In this document: positions 33,443 to 46,618 of the stretch, piece after piece | How the letters are laid out: each line of letters begins with the position of its first letter | How positions within the stretch are numbered: position 1 is the stretch's first letter | NCBI GenBank assembly: GCA_027475525.1 | Contig: JAMWFC010000116.1 | Span: 558,001-622,000, forward strand | Direction: 5' to 3' | DNA from: Macrolepiota albuminosa | Taxonomy: Eukaryota > Basidiomycota > Agaricomycetes > Agaricales > Agaricaceae | Length of the DNA: 64,000 nt | Made by a program: the position numbers and the translations under genes | The notes under the pieces: generated by a model | Seen by the model: the letters and a program-made list of their open reading frames with translations, nothing else | Databases searched by the model: none | Told to the model about the DNA's origin: nothing

Positions 33443-33961
33443 TGTAAGGGCAACCTCTAGAGGCTGTGGCTCAGTCACACAGCTGGCAGAGGGAGATCCA
33501 AAGTGTATTAGAGTATGTACTGACAATATCATAATAACTACTCACCTGGCAGAGGGAGATCCAAAGAGAACAAGTCTAGGGATTCCCTATGCCAGGTTGG
33601 ATGCTTCTGGAGCTTCTAAAGCATGGGAAACAACTGTACAGTACAACAAAACCTTAAAAACTTGAAAATTGACTAACCAAACAACTGTGCAAACAAGGCA
33701 GGAAAACTCCAGACTTTAGAAGTCAGAAAGGCAAACTCCAGCTTATATAAGCAGTCTGGAAGCGGTGCTGAAGGGCCCACACTTGTCTGAATGGAAGCTA
33801 AAGAACCAGAGCATCTCAAGGGCTAAGAGTAGTACTAACAGATAGTGTTGAAAGAATAGAAACAGTAAAATGAAATAATGTCAGAAGAAATAAGAGAATG
33901 AATGAAGGGAGAGTGAAGAAATAAGAAGTGAGAAAAGGAAGAAATGAGGAGTCCTCTGACA
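33443..33961 (+). mobile_element. Solo LTR, copy C
   Basis: 519 bp, TGTAAGGGC-type start and CTCTGACA end, colinear with copies A and B. The flanks (GCTTG / GTGTG) are not a perfect target duplication, so it has mutated flanks or is a recombinant join. It sits between the gag relic and a 42-bp gypsy LTR-end fragment. Confidence 0.8.
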
Positions 33962-34003
33962 GTGTGACCTTTAAGCTCTCACAAATCTGTAACTTCGTTA
34001 CAT
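33962..34003 (+). repeat. Fragment of the 3' end of the gypsy LTR seen at 54939-55171
   Basis: gtgtgacctttaagctctcac and the following bases to aacttcgttaca match 55132-55171 with a few differences. Confidence 0.6.
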
Positions 34004-34462
34004 CAAGTCAAAACAAGCATTAATTAAAACTGGAAGAATAAATGTACCACTAATTTATTTGTAGATTCAACAAGATAACAAGATTTGCAATAGATGTATG
34101 TATGACTATCTGTTTTCTCCTAACAATCAATTGAAAATCTTGACATTATTGCTGTATCCTGTTGACAGAGTTTCTGCAATCAACACTGCATGGCCAAGTG
34201 AAACCAAGATAAAATGAGTAATGTCTTGTTAACTCTGATAAAGACTTTCTAGTGCAAAAATGAAAGATCTATAAAAGTGTGCAAGCTGCTAAAAAGGAGG
34301 CTAATTCAGAGAAACACCAACAAATTAAACATCATAAAGAGCATATTGATATATATTTTAGTTGTATTTGGTATTGTCTCCTATGTAGTACAATGGTTGC
34401 ATTTCATGCATATTGAGACATGTCTGAGTGAATGATTTGTAGGAGTTTTAAAGAGTTGTGCT
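34004..34462. other. AT-rich, no gene recognised
   Basis: Short ORFs only; ends where the LINE 3' fragment begins. Confidence 0.35.
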
Positions 34463-34883
34463 TGCACCGCTACTATTCTTTCTAATTTCTTCCCTTTGAT
34501 TTTGCCCCGGTTTTCTTGTGTTTTGTGTTTGGTTTTTGACAATCCGACCTCCCTTGGTTTGTGTTTTTCATTTTTTTGCACTTTCCAATAATTCCCGGCC
34601 CTGTTCCAGATGCATTCTTTTGTTTCCTCTGGATTGTTCATTGGGTAGATTCTGTCTTAGCGGTGCGATTGGTTTCCTGCTCTCTCTTTTTTTTAAAAAA
34701 AAACGGGCTGGTCCTCGTTTTGGAATTGGTACATTATTGCTTTAGGTTTATCATCTACGATGTAGTTTTTCCCCTGATCTACTTGTACTTGGTTACCTCC
34801 TGTAATTCCTTTCATAGCAGTTTTCTATTCCAGGCTACAGGGACTCAGTCGTCCGCTTTTGACGGATTTCAAACTCCTCTTCC
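34463..34883 (+). mobile_element. 5'-truncated LINE copy (3' end only)
   Basis: 421 bp, apparently identical to 47243-47663, the last codons and 3' UTR of the adjacent LINE. It ends at the same base (...ctcctcttcc) and joins directly the presumed 5' end of the full-length LINE at 34884. No poly(A) tail is present in either copy. Confidence 0.85.
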
Positions 34884-35454
34884 AGGGGGGCTCCTTGATC
34901 CGTAACCACCATGTGGTCACAATACCTCACAATACTATACAAGGCGGCTAACCACCGACCTGATTCTCCCTAAACAGGAGAGACACCGAAAGGTGTGAAG
35001 ATCCGAGCCCCCCCCCAATAGTCGACGCCAGCTCGACAGGAGAGAGAACTCCCTAGTCTCAGAGTGAATACGAGAATAACCATTATTTCTCCCCTCACCC
35101 CCACTCGTCCTCTTGGCTGAGTGATGACGTGGCAACACCCCACAAACTAAGAAAGTTAATTTAAGGCAAATGCCGCAATGGGTGCCGACTCGGAAAACGA
35201 GAGGCTTTGGAAAGACAGTTAACACAAACAGAAAGTGCGCACACTGAATCCTCTTCCCAACCTGAGTAGGCTTTTGCCAGAGGCCTCGGAACTAAATGAT
35301 ACGACTATTTTCGTAAGGACTCTGCTAACTCTCCCGCAACCTCGTCTATGGGATGATTCCGCATGGCGGAGACGATCGGGAATGGCGGGACCCACAAACT
35401 AACTCATGTTATGGGTAAGGATGAACCCCTGAATCGTTGAAGGGATAAATATTA
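34884..35454 (+). other. 5' leader of the Tad-like LINE
   Basis: GC-richer than the sequence to the left; starts right after the truncated copy. It contains C- and G-runs (35010-35020) and no long ORF. An internal promoter is expected for this class of element but no defined motif was seen. Confidence 0.4.
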
Positions 35455-37452
35455 ATGGCGATTGAAACAAGAGCTACCACCTCTGCCAGATTGCTACAGA
35501 ACGAACTTGCCACCCCAATTATGACGGAAACTGCAAACCTTCCCCCGCTCACCCAGCCCCAGGCAGCGCAAAGCGAGGCCCCCATTACCAAGGGTGTCCC
35601 CCCCAATAGCAGTGATCCGCAACCACGCACCTTAGAGAAACAGACAGGAGGCGAGGTGGCTAACAAAGAGGACTTACAAGGGCCCCCAGTACAGTGAGTC
35701 GACTGCAGTAATAGAGCAGTACCCTCCTTGATAACCCCAATGCTACAAACCCCTAGTGAGAATGCAAGTGCGGCCCATTACGAGAATGCTTTCCCGCCGC
35801 TGAAACCTCTGGAGGTACAGCCCTTGAGGAAATTGTCTATTAAAATAAACAGGAAATCGGCGGCAAATAGAGAAGCAACTCGGGAAATCGCTACCCCACA
35901 GGAAAAAAGAAACGAAGAGCAGTCTGGGACCCCTACTGAGATGGTACAAGGAGGCGACGCAGTTAGGGAACAAGAAAGGGCAAAACGTCCCCCTCCCTTC
36001 AGCCCAGCTGCTAAAAGGACCCCAAAAAGACACACTTCCGCAACGAACCCCCCTTACGGCACTCCTATCAGCAGATCTCAGATGCAGATGAAGGACAGGG
36101 AGGTCTCCCCGTCCCCCCGTTCCCGCCACATCAACGCCCAGACAGGCATGGAAGACGACCCTTTCAGAGGGGAAAACACTATAGTGGCAGATCCAAACTG
36201 GGACACTATCCTGAACGACTCTCCACCGTCGACTCCTGAGGATGTTATTTTTGCATGCAATGCCAGCAGTCGAGCCACTGGAACTCCAAGCCAGACGAAC
36301 ATGGAGGCTAGGGAAACATCACCCTTTCCATACACCACGATCGACAGGAGCATGGCGGGCACTCCCATCATGATGGGGTCTCATCCCCAGGCCCAAAACC
36401 AAACAGACCGCAAGTCGACGGAAAACAATGTCGTCACCAACAACAGAGGACTGAAACGTACCACCACCCCGAACGGAGGCTGGCCTGAGATACACCTCCA
36501 ACTCTCACCCTGGGACAACGTCGATGACGCACAAGCAGAGGCATGGAATGACGTTACCTCAGCCAAACTATGGGCGAGAACTTTTAGGGGAAGATACGAG
36601 CAGAATAGCCTCGCAACGGTAGACAAAACCCGAGATGTCATAAAGAGTCTATTTGATATTGAAAATGAGGTAGCGTTAGGCGTCTCTTTTCCCCTCCAAA
36701 AACAGAAATTGGAGGCCGAACGTTTTCCTGCTCCGTACCACATGTTAATCTCCGGCCTTACAGAGCAGCAGGTCAGCTTCTTGACTCACCTCGAGGTAGT
36801 TTCCACACCAGAGATCACTCTCTTCTTCAAACCCTTCGAGGAACAGCGACCAACTTTCATTGCAACAATCTGTGGTTTTACATTCAGGAACTCGGACGAG
36901 GTCCACCCGGTGGTAACTGAAATAATCAGTAAGCGCTTCATGGAGTCTAAAGAAATAATCGCGCACCTCATGGAGACTGCCATGGTACCCCTGGACAAAG
37001 CGATGACGGGAATCCTCGAAAATATTTCGGTCAAGTATATCGAAATCAAAAGGAGCCCTGCGAACGGCGGAGACTTTCGCGGATGGAATGTATATCTCCA
37101 TGACTCTCTTTTATCAGACGACGATCACATTCAATTGATAAAACTAATGCGTGCATGCAAGTACCCAACAGCGACGTCAGGTTTTGGCATATCACTACGG
37201 GGCAAGGACACTCTTCTTTGTATCAATTGTAAATCGATTGATCACGATACTCCCAACTGCCCCTTCCCGAATATCCCTGGCTGGCTCGGATATAAACCCC
37301 CCCCTCAGACTGCCGACAGTACAAAGTGTGCGTACAATGATGTCTCCAACCCTCAAGGCGGAGGAGATGGTCCTTTTAGAGGAAGAGGAAGAGGTAGAGG
37401 GGGCAGAGGCAGAGGTCGGGCTCCCTTCCGGAGGGGAAATTTTTTCAATTAG
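35455..37452 (+). pseudogene. LINE ORF1, Gag-like protein with one in-frame TGA
   Basis: ATG 35455 (MAIETRATTSARLLQ). The frame is open except for TGA at 35695-35697 (after GPPVQ), then continues through ATG 35740 (MLQTPSENASA) to TAG 37450-37452; 665 codons overall. The N-terminal half is Pro/Thr/Arg-rich and probably disordered. A folded central region (WARTFRGRYEQN...EITLFFKPFEEQ) precedes a CCHC knuckle (CINCKSIDHDTPNC) and a C-terminal GRGRGRGGRGRGR tract, an RNA-binding RGG tail. ORF1 proteins of this group coat the element RNA. Translation could start at 35740 and ignore the TGA; the open upstream frame argues that the stop is a mutation, perhaps CGA to TGA. Confidence 0.75.
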
Positions 37453-37836
37453 ATAAAGTGATCTACCTAAGCTACGTAGAGCATGTGCTACGTAGAAACT
37501 GTTAATTGTTTTGTGCGCTACCTGCGACCTCTAGTGTGGGGTTTCTTGAGGCTCAGGATGTTTCGAAAAAGCCAAGGACTGAAATATATTGGCCATTGTG
37601 GTGCATGTAGGTCCAAGGCCCAGGTCGCAAGACCAAAGAACGGCAGTCTATAAAAATTAGAGGATGGTGCCGTGCAGCAGCCCCGCTTAAGCCATGAGAT
37701 ATCCAGCTTACGCCCCCACTAAGTAAGCAGGAACATCTCTAAGCAGCGTCCCCCCTGAGAGCTTGGGAAATGTTCTCACCCTGGGATAGCATGGTTGGCT
37801 ACCCAGAAGGTCTTATCAACCACTCCTTACACAAAC
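37453..37836. other. ORF1-ORF2 spacer of the LINE
   Basis: 384 bp with stops in all frames before 37795. It has an imperfect repeat gctacgtagagcatgtgctacgtag (37471-37495) that can form a stem-loop, possibly relevant to ORF2 translation. Confidence 0.4.
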
Positions 37837-40800
37837 ATGAATAACACGGTTTATACTTCATCAGGCCTAGGTTTGAGCCTCGAAACAGCTGGGGGATCAA
37901 TGGAGTTGACCACCATCCATGACCTGACATCTGGCTGTGACGAGTACGGCGGTGGGTCCCCTGATCGGGACTCTGCCTGTGAAGGCAGAGATTTTGATGT
38001 TAGTCATTTGGCTAGCAACAACGATAATCCAGAAGACTGGAGTAACAGTCCAAATGTAGTCAATACAACAGTCCCAGAGGAACTACAAAATACCGGTTCC
38101 CCTACTGTGAGAAACACAAACAACCGAAAAAGAGCTAGAACAGCGGTCACGTCAAAAAACACAAAAGCGGCAATTAAATTGGCCTCACTAAATATACGGG
38201 GATACAGAACAGCTGGCACCTCTCTATCTGACTCAAAATGGAACCATGTTAATCAAATTATGAGGGACAATAAGATTGGAATCTTGGCGGTTCAAGAAAC
38301 TCACTTGAATAATGCGAGAAAGGACGAAATAGAACACCTGTTTGGCAAAAGACTCAAAATCCTCCACTCCGCAGATGAGGAAAACCCCACAACAAGAGGT
38401 GGGGTAGCAGTTGTTCTGAACAAAGATTTGACATGTACAGATAATGTAAGTATGAGAGAAATAATCCCTGGTAGAGCGATGATCGTAAAATCAAGGTGGC
38501 ACAAAAATGAAGAAATAACAATCTTGGCAATTTACGCCCCAAATGTATCAGCTAGCAGTGGGGATGAAAGCAAACTCTTCTGGAAGAAAATCCAAGAATA
38601 TACACAAGATCATCCGTCAACTAAGATCGACGTCATGTTAGGGGACTTCAATATAGTAGAAGATGAACTAGACAGACTACCGACAAGGAGAGATCCAGAG
38701 GAAGCTCTGGATGCCCTGGATGACCTAAAGAGAACACTAAGGGTACGGGACGGCTGGAGAAACATTTATCCTGACAAGAGAGCCTATACCTTCAAGCAAG
38801 ATGCCACGCTGTCAATGTCACAGCTGGACCGAATATATGTCTCAGATGATATTATGGAGACTGCGAGGGAATGGATGATCTCAGCCTCAGGTATACCTGG
38901 CACAGATCATGCTATGGTATCAGTGCAAGTCTCCCACCCAGGAGCCCCGGCAATAGGTAGGGGACGGTGGACCCTCAAGAACCACATACTAAAAGACAAA
39001 AAATTCCGTGACTTTGTTGTCACCGAAGGTCATATGGCCTTAGAAGAAATTGATAGCCTTCCCTCAAGCAGGTCTACTGAGTACAATCCTCAAACTATAT
39101 ACAGAGCGTGGAAGGACAAAATACTTAGAACAGCAAAGCAGAGGGACAAGGAAGTAGTCCAAAAGTACAACCGTGAGAGGAAAATACTGGAGGAATCTCT
39201 TGCTAAATCGCAGGATGATCCTGATCTGGATGACCTCACAAGACAAGACCTCATAAGCAGAACAATAAACCAGCTGGAGGCCCTGGAACGAAGAAACCAC
39301 ATGGACAAGAGAGAAATGGTTTCAATCAAAAACAGGCTCGAAGGTGAAACAATGTGTAAATACTGGACAAGGACAAATAAAACGGCAAAGCCAAGAGACC
39401 TTATATATGCACTTAAAAAAGAGTGCGGTCTAGGGCCTAGGACCATCTATGAGTCCAACACAGCGAGAATGGCAGAGTTAGCGAGAGACTATCATGAAAA
39501 ATTACAACACCAACGACGAGATGTACTGCCTGAAGTCCGGGAGGAAAAAACATGTAAGGTCCTGGAGGCAGTGTCTAAGAGCCTGAACAATACCCAGAAA
39601 GGCAGCCTGAAGGAAGATATATCAACAATAGAGCTAAAGAAGGCATTAAAGCACTCAAAGAATAGCTCGGCCCCTGGAATTGATGGGATTACATATGAAT
39701 TCTGGAAATCATTTAACGACCAGTTTATCGGAGCGTCAAAACAATGTAATCAGGAAGAGGATCCAAAACCAACCTTCAACATACTTGGACTGTTGGAATT
39801 AGTCTTTACCGACATACAGAGACATGGATTGATCCCAGGCTCCAATTTTGCAGAGGGGTGGATGTGTCCCCTGTACAAGAAAGGAGAGAAAACGGAAATA
39901 GCAAACTACCGTCCGATAACATGTCTGAACACAGACTACAAATTATTCACAAAAGCATTATCAACCCGCTTAGCAATAATCATTTCTGATATAATACATC
40001 CTAGTCAAGCCGGTTTTATTCCAGGTAGAAGTATCACAGAACAAACCAAACTAATAAGAATGATGATACATTATGCCGAAACTGAGGATCAAAATGGGAT
40101 GATAGTTGCCCTTGATCAGGAAAGGCATATGATAAAATAGAACATGACTACCTCTGGAGGACCCTGGATAGATTTGGGCTCCCATCAGAGTTTATAAACA
40201 CGGTGAAAACTCTGTACTGTCAGGCAGAAACCAAGATTATGATCAACGGGACCTTAAGTTCACCCTGGAAGATAACTCGAGGGGTGAGGCAGGGAGACCC
40301 CTTATCCTGCTTACTTTTCGACTTAGCCATTGAGCCACTGGCCGCGTCACTTAGAGAATCAAATCTAAAAGGGTACCAGATACCAGGCCAACCTGAGAGA
40401 CTAATTGCGAGCCTCTTTGCCGATGACACAACAACGTTTCTATCAAGTGACGACACGTTGGAGGACTTGGAAGTCATACTTGAGGACTGGTGCATAGCCT
40501 CAGGGGCAAAGTTCAACACTACAAAAACTGAGATTATTCCACTTGGGAACACGGAGTTCAGAGAAACGCTAATCTCCAACCGCGAAATGAAAGAAGGAGG
40601 GAAGAAAATCCCCGAAACAATCCATATTGCCAAGGATGGAGAGGCAACCAGAATCCTAGGTGCCTGGTTTGGGAATAAAACTGATGTAGGAGCGCCATGG
40701 ACAAACACGATTGAGAAAATTGACAGATGCCTAAATAACTGGGAGAAAAGCCACCCCACGATGGAAGGGAGAAAGCTGATTGCGCAAATGATAATTGCAG

Positions 40801-41529
40801 GAATGTCGCAATATCTCACCCAGGTGCAAGGAATGCCCCGTCAGGTGGAGAAGTTACTTACTAAGAGAACAAGTAGCTTCATGTGGGGAGACAAAGCCTC
40901 ACAGATTAACATACAAACACTATACCAAAATAAGAATATTGGGGGCAGAGGCCTTGTAGACATCGCTTCAAGAAATAGGGCAATCTCCGTCATGTGGCTC
41001 AAATCATACTTGAGTTTTGGGCCGGACCGGCCCTTGTGGGCATATATTGCTGACATTCTTCTTGCGAAGAATACACCCAAAACAGAGGAAGGTATAGATA
41101 TGAGGATTCGATGGAATCCTTTCCTCCAATCGTGGAAGACCAGAAGCACAGCAACACAAGGCTCGCTCGCAGATTTGACAGACCTACAAAAGACAGCAAA
41201 AGATTTTGGAGTACGACCAGAGGGTCTAGCTTTTGATCGAGAAATTCTAAAGGAAATGCCAATCTGGTATCATTTTGCTGCGGACAAAAAGATTAGGAGG
41301 CTAAACTCAGGGCGTGTGGCAGAATGTCTTAAGTCTAAGCACAACATGAGACTAGTAAAAGACGCAGAGTTGCTTGCATCCTCCCTCAATAGCCAGGACC
41401 ACCGAAACACCGCAGAGTGTGAATGTCTGTCCTGTATGGAAATAGAAAACAGAACAGGTTGCCTCCATCCAAGCCTGTGTGTGTGTAGAGCCAAAGAAAT
41501 GCTTAGTTTGCTACCCAACAGGTGGAACC

Positions 41530-41867
41530 TGTTGTAATTGACTCCACACTGTGGCGGCGGCGTCTTCCCGGTTACTTAAAGGTTTTTTTTTATTCTTTAT
41601 TTTTTCTCCTTTACCTCCTTCGTCTCAGTACGATCGAGCCCGATCGTACTGTATAGTATATCAGCCACCGTGTTCCCATATGTGGCGTCCTGTACGCATG
41701 ACCAACCCTCAGTTCTTCTATCGAGACTGAGGGTGCGTCATTTACCTCCAGATATTTACTACTTACTTACTTCTGGCCTGTAGACTTAGTGTGTTGCTTA
41801 TATCTACAGGTTAAATATACAGTTCTTCTATCGAGACTGAGGACTTAGTGTGTTGCTTATATCTACA
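41530..41867 (+). repeat. 5' LTR of the copia element
   Basis: TGTTGTAATTG...ATCTACA, 338 bp. Contains an 8-bp perfect hairpin CCCTCAGT/ACTGAGGG (41706-41733) and a 59-bp-spaced direct repeat at the 3' end (gacttagtgtgttgcttat at 41783 and 41842). Confidence 0.95.
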
Positions 41868-41932
41868 GGTTATTGGCCCCGAAAAGCGCTCACTTAAATT
41901 ACGTTCACTCACATCACATCCACTACAAAAAC

Positions 41933-44900
41933 ATGACTTCGACAACCTCTTCCGGGGGAAACGGCAATCCCCCCACATTCCCCGAAGAATTCTTATTCGA
42001 CGGGACGAACTACATAATGTTCAGAGACTGAGTACTCCTAGCGGCAAGACTTAGAGGTGCCGAAGGATACCTTGACGGAACGATCACGACTCCGAACCCT
42101 AAAATGATGGTACCCGCCCCACCAGCAACCGAATGGTGGGACAAAACCCCATCTCACCAAGAGTGGCAGGTCCGAAATGCATGGACCTTAGCGCTAATCG
42201 TATACAATACTAAAAACCCTGTCGGCCTTGGAGTCAAGATGTCAGATACTGCAGCAAAGGTATGGCAAACCTTAAAAGAAGCGTACGGCACCGTCTCAGA
42301 TCTGGGGGCAAACTCGGCTGAAAATGCACTGAGAGCCACAAAGTATGTAGATGGAATGGACTTCCAAGAACATATTTCGAACCTCAGATCGAAATGGAAC
42401 TATGCAGTCGAAAAAGGTGCCGATATTAAGGAGAACCAGTTCCGAGCAATTGTCATTTCGTCTCTCCCAGCCTCCTGGGACTACATTGTTGCATCCCTCC
42501 AATCGACAAAAACCTCAGTTGATCTGATCGCTGGCCTAAATGTGCACTGGGAGCGCCTGAGAGAACGTTTAGCACCCGCAAACAACTCGAGCTCGACAGC
42601 CTTGCTTGCAAAGACCTCGCAAACTCAAAATAAGTTAGTCTGTATCAATTCAAATTGCGGACGCACCGGCCATACCATCGAGAACTGCTACTGGAAAGGG
42701 GGAGGAAAGGAAGGGCAGTTTCCCCCGAATTTTGGGCGCAGAAGAAACGCTTCGCAGGCCCAGACAAACTCAAAACCGCAGACCCCGGCTGCAAATCTAG
42801 CAGCTACTACCACTAGTACCCCCCAGACCACCTATGCCCTGATGGTCAATCCAAATTTCGCGCCCGCAGCTGTCTACGATGATCACTTGAACCCATTGGA
42901 GTCTTACTTATCGAGCGTAGAGGTCTCCGCTAGCGCTTTCGCACTCTCCACGACCGGTGGAGAAACCAGCACCTATGCAGACTCTGGGGCGACGGATCAT
43001 TGTTTTGTGAGGCGTTTGGACTTTGAGGATTATCAGGCTTACCAGAATCCTCGCCAAGGCGTTTCGGCAAACCGCGGTGGTGTATTCAGCATCATGGGGG
43101 AGGGAACTGTGCGGAGGACTGTCACCGTAAAGGGCCAGACATCAGAGTTAGTTTTTAAATCGGCTCTGCACACCCCAGAGCTGGCAGCGAACCTGGTATC
43201 AATCGGAAAGTTCGATGACCTAGGTTTTTCCGTGCTATTCAAGGGAGGGAAAGCAATTTTTGCAGACCCAAATGGACGAACCTTCATGATTGGGGAGAAG
43301 AAAAACCGCATGTACCTCTTGACGTTCACCCCTCCCCATACCGACTCCAAGCCCACGCCTGAAGCCACCCCTGCCATTGTTGCAACGAATCAGGTTCCCC
43401 TTGCGAAGGTGATGGTTGCGACCTCCCTAAATAAGCCGGCGTCACTTGACGTGTGGCACCGACGGTTCGGACATGCAGGCTTGCAGTCCCTTCGGAAGCT
43501 CGATGCCCAGCAGCTCGTGGACGGACTCCACATCCGCGATAAATCTGACTCGCCTGGTAAATGCGAGGATTGCATCTATGGCCGACAGACCACTCGACCC
43601 TACGATGGAACTTCTGAGGGTGTGCAGATCGCAGGGGAGAAAGTGTACATTGACCTTTGGGGACCTGCGACTGTACCATCATTGGGGGGAGCCTCGTACC
43701 TAATGGTGTTCACAGACGCAGGATCGTCGCGGCTGCAGGGAGCGTACCTGGCGAATAAAGCGAGCGAGACCACGTTGACCGCCCTGAAACACTATGTCAC
43801 GGAAACTGAGCGCCAGACCGGAAACAAACTGAAAACCATCCAGATCGACGGCGGTAGAGAGTGGGTGAACAATTTGTGGCACGTGTACTGCCAGGAATTG
43901 GGAATCTTACTGAAACCCGTCGTGCCCTATGCCCACTCACAGAACGGAGTTGTGGAACGGTCAATTCGCACAATCTTTGACGGCGTACGGTGTCTGTTGG
44001 CAGAAAGCGGCCTCCCAAAGAGCCTGTGGGCGGAAGCTGCAGCAACCATTATCTATACACGGAATCTCTTGCCCTCCGCTCGTCACCCAGGAATCGTCCC
44101 AGAGGAAAAGTGGTCAGGAAAAAGGCAGGATGTGGGACATTTACGTCCGTTCGGCTGTATTGGCTATGCCAGGGTCCCCGAGGAATTGATCAGATCTAAG
44201 CTCGACCCTAGATCTGTCAAGTATGTGATGGTAGGATATTCTACTCATGGCTACCGCCTCTACGACAAGACCAACCGTATCGTTGTCACGAGTCGGGATG
44301 TAGTCTTTGAAGAGGGGCAAGGACATCGGACCATCGAAACCTCTGAGGAGGATGATCTGGTAGCTCATGTACCAGTTACTCCGAATCCTGCCACGCCCTC
44401 GATTCCACAACCTAGGCAACAGATCGCTCCACGGATCCGCCAATCTGATGGCCCGCTCCACTCCACGCCACGGGTTACACAACCTGTCCCATGCACTGAC
44501 GACCCTTCCCTTACCCTCCGGCGTTCAACTCGGACTGTCCGCCCATCCCGTGCCATCTTGGAGGCGCGAGAGTCACTGTCCGCCCAGGCGATTGCTCGAG
44601 GAGCAGGGGAGGAGTGGGCAGAGGGGGAGGATGCTCCTGAGGCGATGTCTGCCACCACTACCGCATTTGCCTTCCTCACTTCGACCGGAACTGACAACCC
44701 AGACGCACCTCCACGCAGCTATTGGGATGCCATGAAACAACCTGACCTATGGGTCCCCGCCATGGACGCAGAGCTGGAGGTTATGGAGAGGAAGGAGGTG
44801 TGGTCAGTAATTGATGCGAAGGACGTGCCCCCGGGTAAGAAGGTCGTCGACTGCATGTGGGTCTTCGCGAACAAATTTAATGCCGAGGGAGACATCATTA

Positions 44901-46288
44901 AGAGAAAAGCGCGGTTGGTTGCCAAAGGGTATACACAGATCCAAGGGGAGGACTTCGACGAGACGTATGCCTCTGTTGTCCGCCTCGAATCTATGCGGAT
45001 GACGGTAGCCGTGGCAGCTGCGCTGGGTATGCACGTCTGGCAAATTGATTTCGTTTCCGCTTACCTGAACAGCAAGCTTGAGCACACTGTATTCATGAAG
45101 CCCCCACCAGGTTTTCGAGGGGGGGAGGGTAAGGTGCTGCACCTCAAGAAAACCTTATACGGTCTCATGCAAGGTGGCCATAATTGGTGGCACAACCTTG
45201 ACCGTGCTTACGATGAACTCGGGTATCTTGCGTCGCGAGCAGACGGCTGTGTCAGGTACAAGCGAATCGCTAGTGAACACACCATTACTGATAACTACAA
45301 CGATGATGTCCTAGGGGCTTCTACAACGTTAGAGGGTTCGCGAGTGGCCAAGAGGGAATTAGGGTCTAAATTTGAGGTGAAGGACATGGGCGAGTTAAAA
45401 TATATCCTGGGAGTTCGTTTTGACAGAGATCCTGCCACAGGAGACATATACCTGTCGCAGCGAGCCTACCTGGAACGTATGCTCGAACGTTTTGGTTTCC
45501 GAGCCTCCAATCCTCGACACACCCCCTTACCCCCTGGTCTGGTCCTGACTGAGTCCCAATCGCCCCAAACCGACGAAGACCGAAACTTCATGCTGGACAA
45601 ACCATTCCGGGAGGCATTGGGGTCGTTGATGTGGGCTCAGGCAGCCACACGACCAGATCTGTCTTTTGCGGTTGGGCTCCTCGCACGGTTCCAGAACAAT
45701 CCCGGACCTGCTCACTGGAGAGCGTTGGCTCATGTGATGCAGTATGTGAACGGGACCCTGGAGTACCGCATTGCATATCGACGAGGAGCCGATATCAAAC
45801 CCCGCGGGTATGTCGATGCGGACTACGGCGGTGACCTCGACTCGCGCCGATCTACTGGAGGATACATATTCACGATGGCTGGGGGAGCCGTCTCTTGGAG
45901 TTCCAAACGCCAACCTACCGTTGCTCTCTCCACCACCGAGGCTGAATATATGGCCTTGACCCGTGGGGCACAGCAGGCCATGTGGATGTTTAATTGGCTT
46001 CTCGATGTCGATCTTACTCAAACGCTACCCGCCAGCCTTCGGGTCGATAACTCACCCGCACTTTCGCTCGCGTTGTACACCAAGGGACATGCCCGGGCAA
46101 AACATATCGACATTCGACACCATTACATACGTGAACGTGTTAAGCTGGGTGAGATTGAAGTTACCCACATCCCATCCTCTGAAAATCCCGCCGACTTATT
46201 CACCAAGCCCTTGGGTCGAGTTGCCCATTCACACCTCATTGGACTCCTTGACCTTCGGCCCCAGCTGGAGTCTGGGGGAGTGTTGTAA
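41933..46288 (+). pseudogene. Copia Gag-Pol polyprotein, intact except one in-frame TGA
   Basis: ATG 41933 (MTSTTSSGGN), TGA at 42029-42031 inside FDGTNYIMFRD-stop-VLLAARLRG, then open to TAA 46286-46288, which already lies in the 3' LTR; 1451 codons. Domains with approximate residues: Gag to 300 with a zinc knuckle CGRTGHTIENC (238-253); aspartic protease YADSGATDH (347); integrase zinc part WHRRFGH...CEDCIYG (505-545) and DDE core (YIDLWGP 571, QIDGGREW 635, VVERS 672); RT from 940 with YNDDVLGAS (1120); RNase H with VDADYGGD (1292) and STTEAEYMAL. Gag and Pol are fused in one frame, usual for copia. The YNDD box departs from the common YVDD. A CGA codon would restore Gag, as the surrounding motif suggests. 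Confidence 0.9.
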
Positions 46289-46618
46289 TTGACTCCACAC
46301 TGTGGCGGCGGCGTCTTCCCGGTTACTTAAAGGTTTTTTTTTATTCTTTATTTTTTCTCCTTTACCTCCTTCGTCTCAGTACGATCGAGCCCGATCGTAC
46401 TGTATAGTATATCAGCCACCGTGTTCCCATATGTGGCGTCCTGTACGCATGACCAACCCTCAGTTCTTCTATTGAGACTGAGGGTGCGTCATTTACCTCC
46501 GGATATTTACTACTTACTTACTTCTGGCCTGTAGACTTAGTGTGTTGCTTATATCTACAGGTTAAATATACAGTTCTTCTATCGAGACTGAGGACTTAGT
46601 GTGTTGCTTATATCTACA
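46281..46618 (+). repeat. 3' LTR of the copia element
   Basis: 338 bp, 336 identical to the 5' LTR. Its first eight bases supply the stop codon of the polyprotein. Confidence 0.95.

Larger units (their letters stand above)
41530..46618 (+). mobile_element. Complete Ty1/copia element, recently inserted
   Basis: Two 338-bp LTRs flank a single gag-pol frame. A target duplication GAACC (41525-41529 and 46619-46623) marks insertion into the LINE ORF2. A purine tract ctggagtctgggggag directly precedes the 3' LTR. The LTRs differ at only two positions (41722/46473 C-T and 41750/46501 A-G), so insertion is recent. The only damage is a TGA in the gag N-terminus. Confidence 0.95.

Noticed and set aside
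41783..41867. 59-bp-spaced direct repeat in the copia LTR as an assembly duplicate
   Set aside because: It is present in both LTRs and, in diverged form, in the older solo LTR; it is a family feature.
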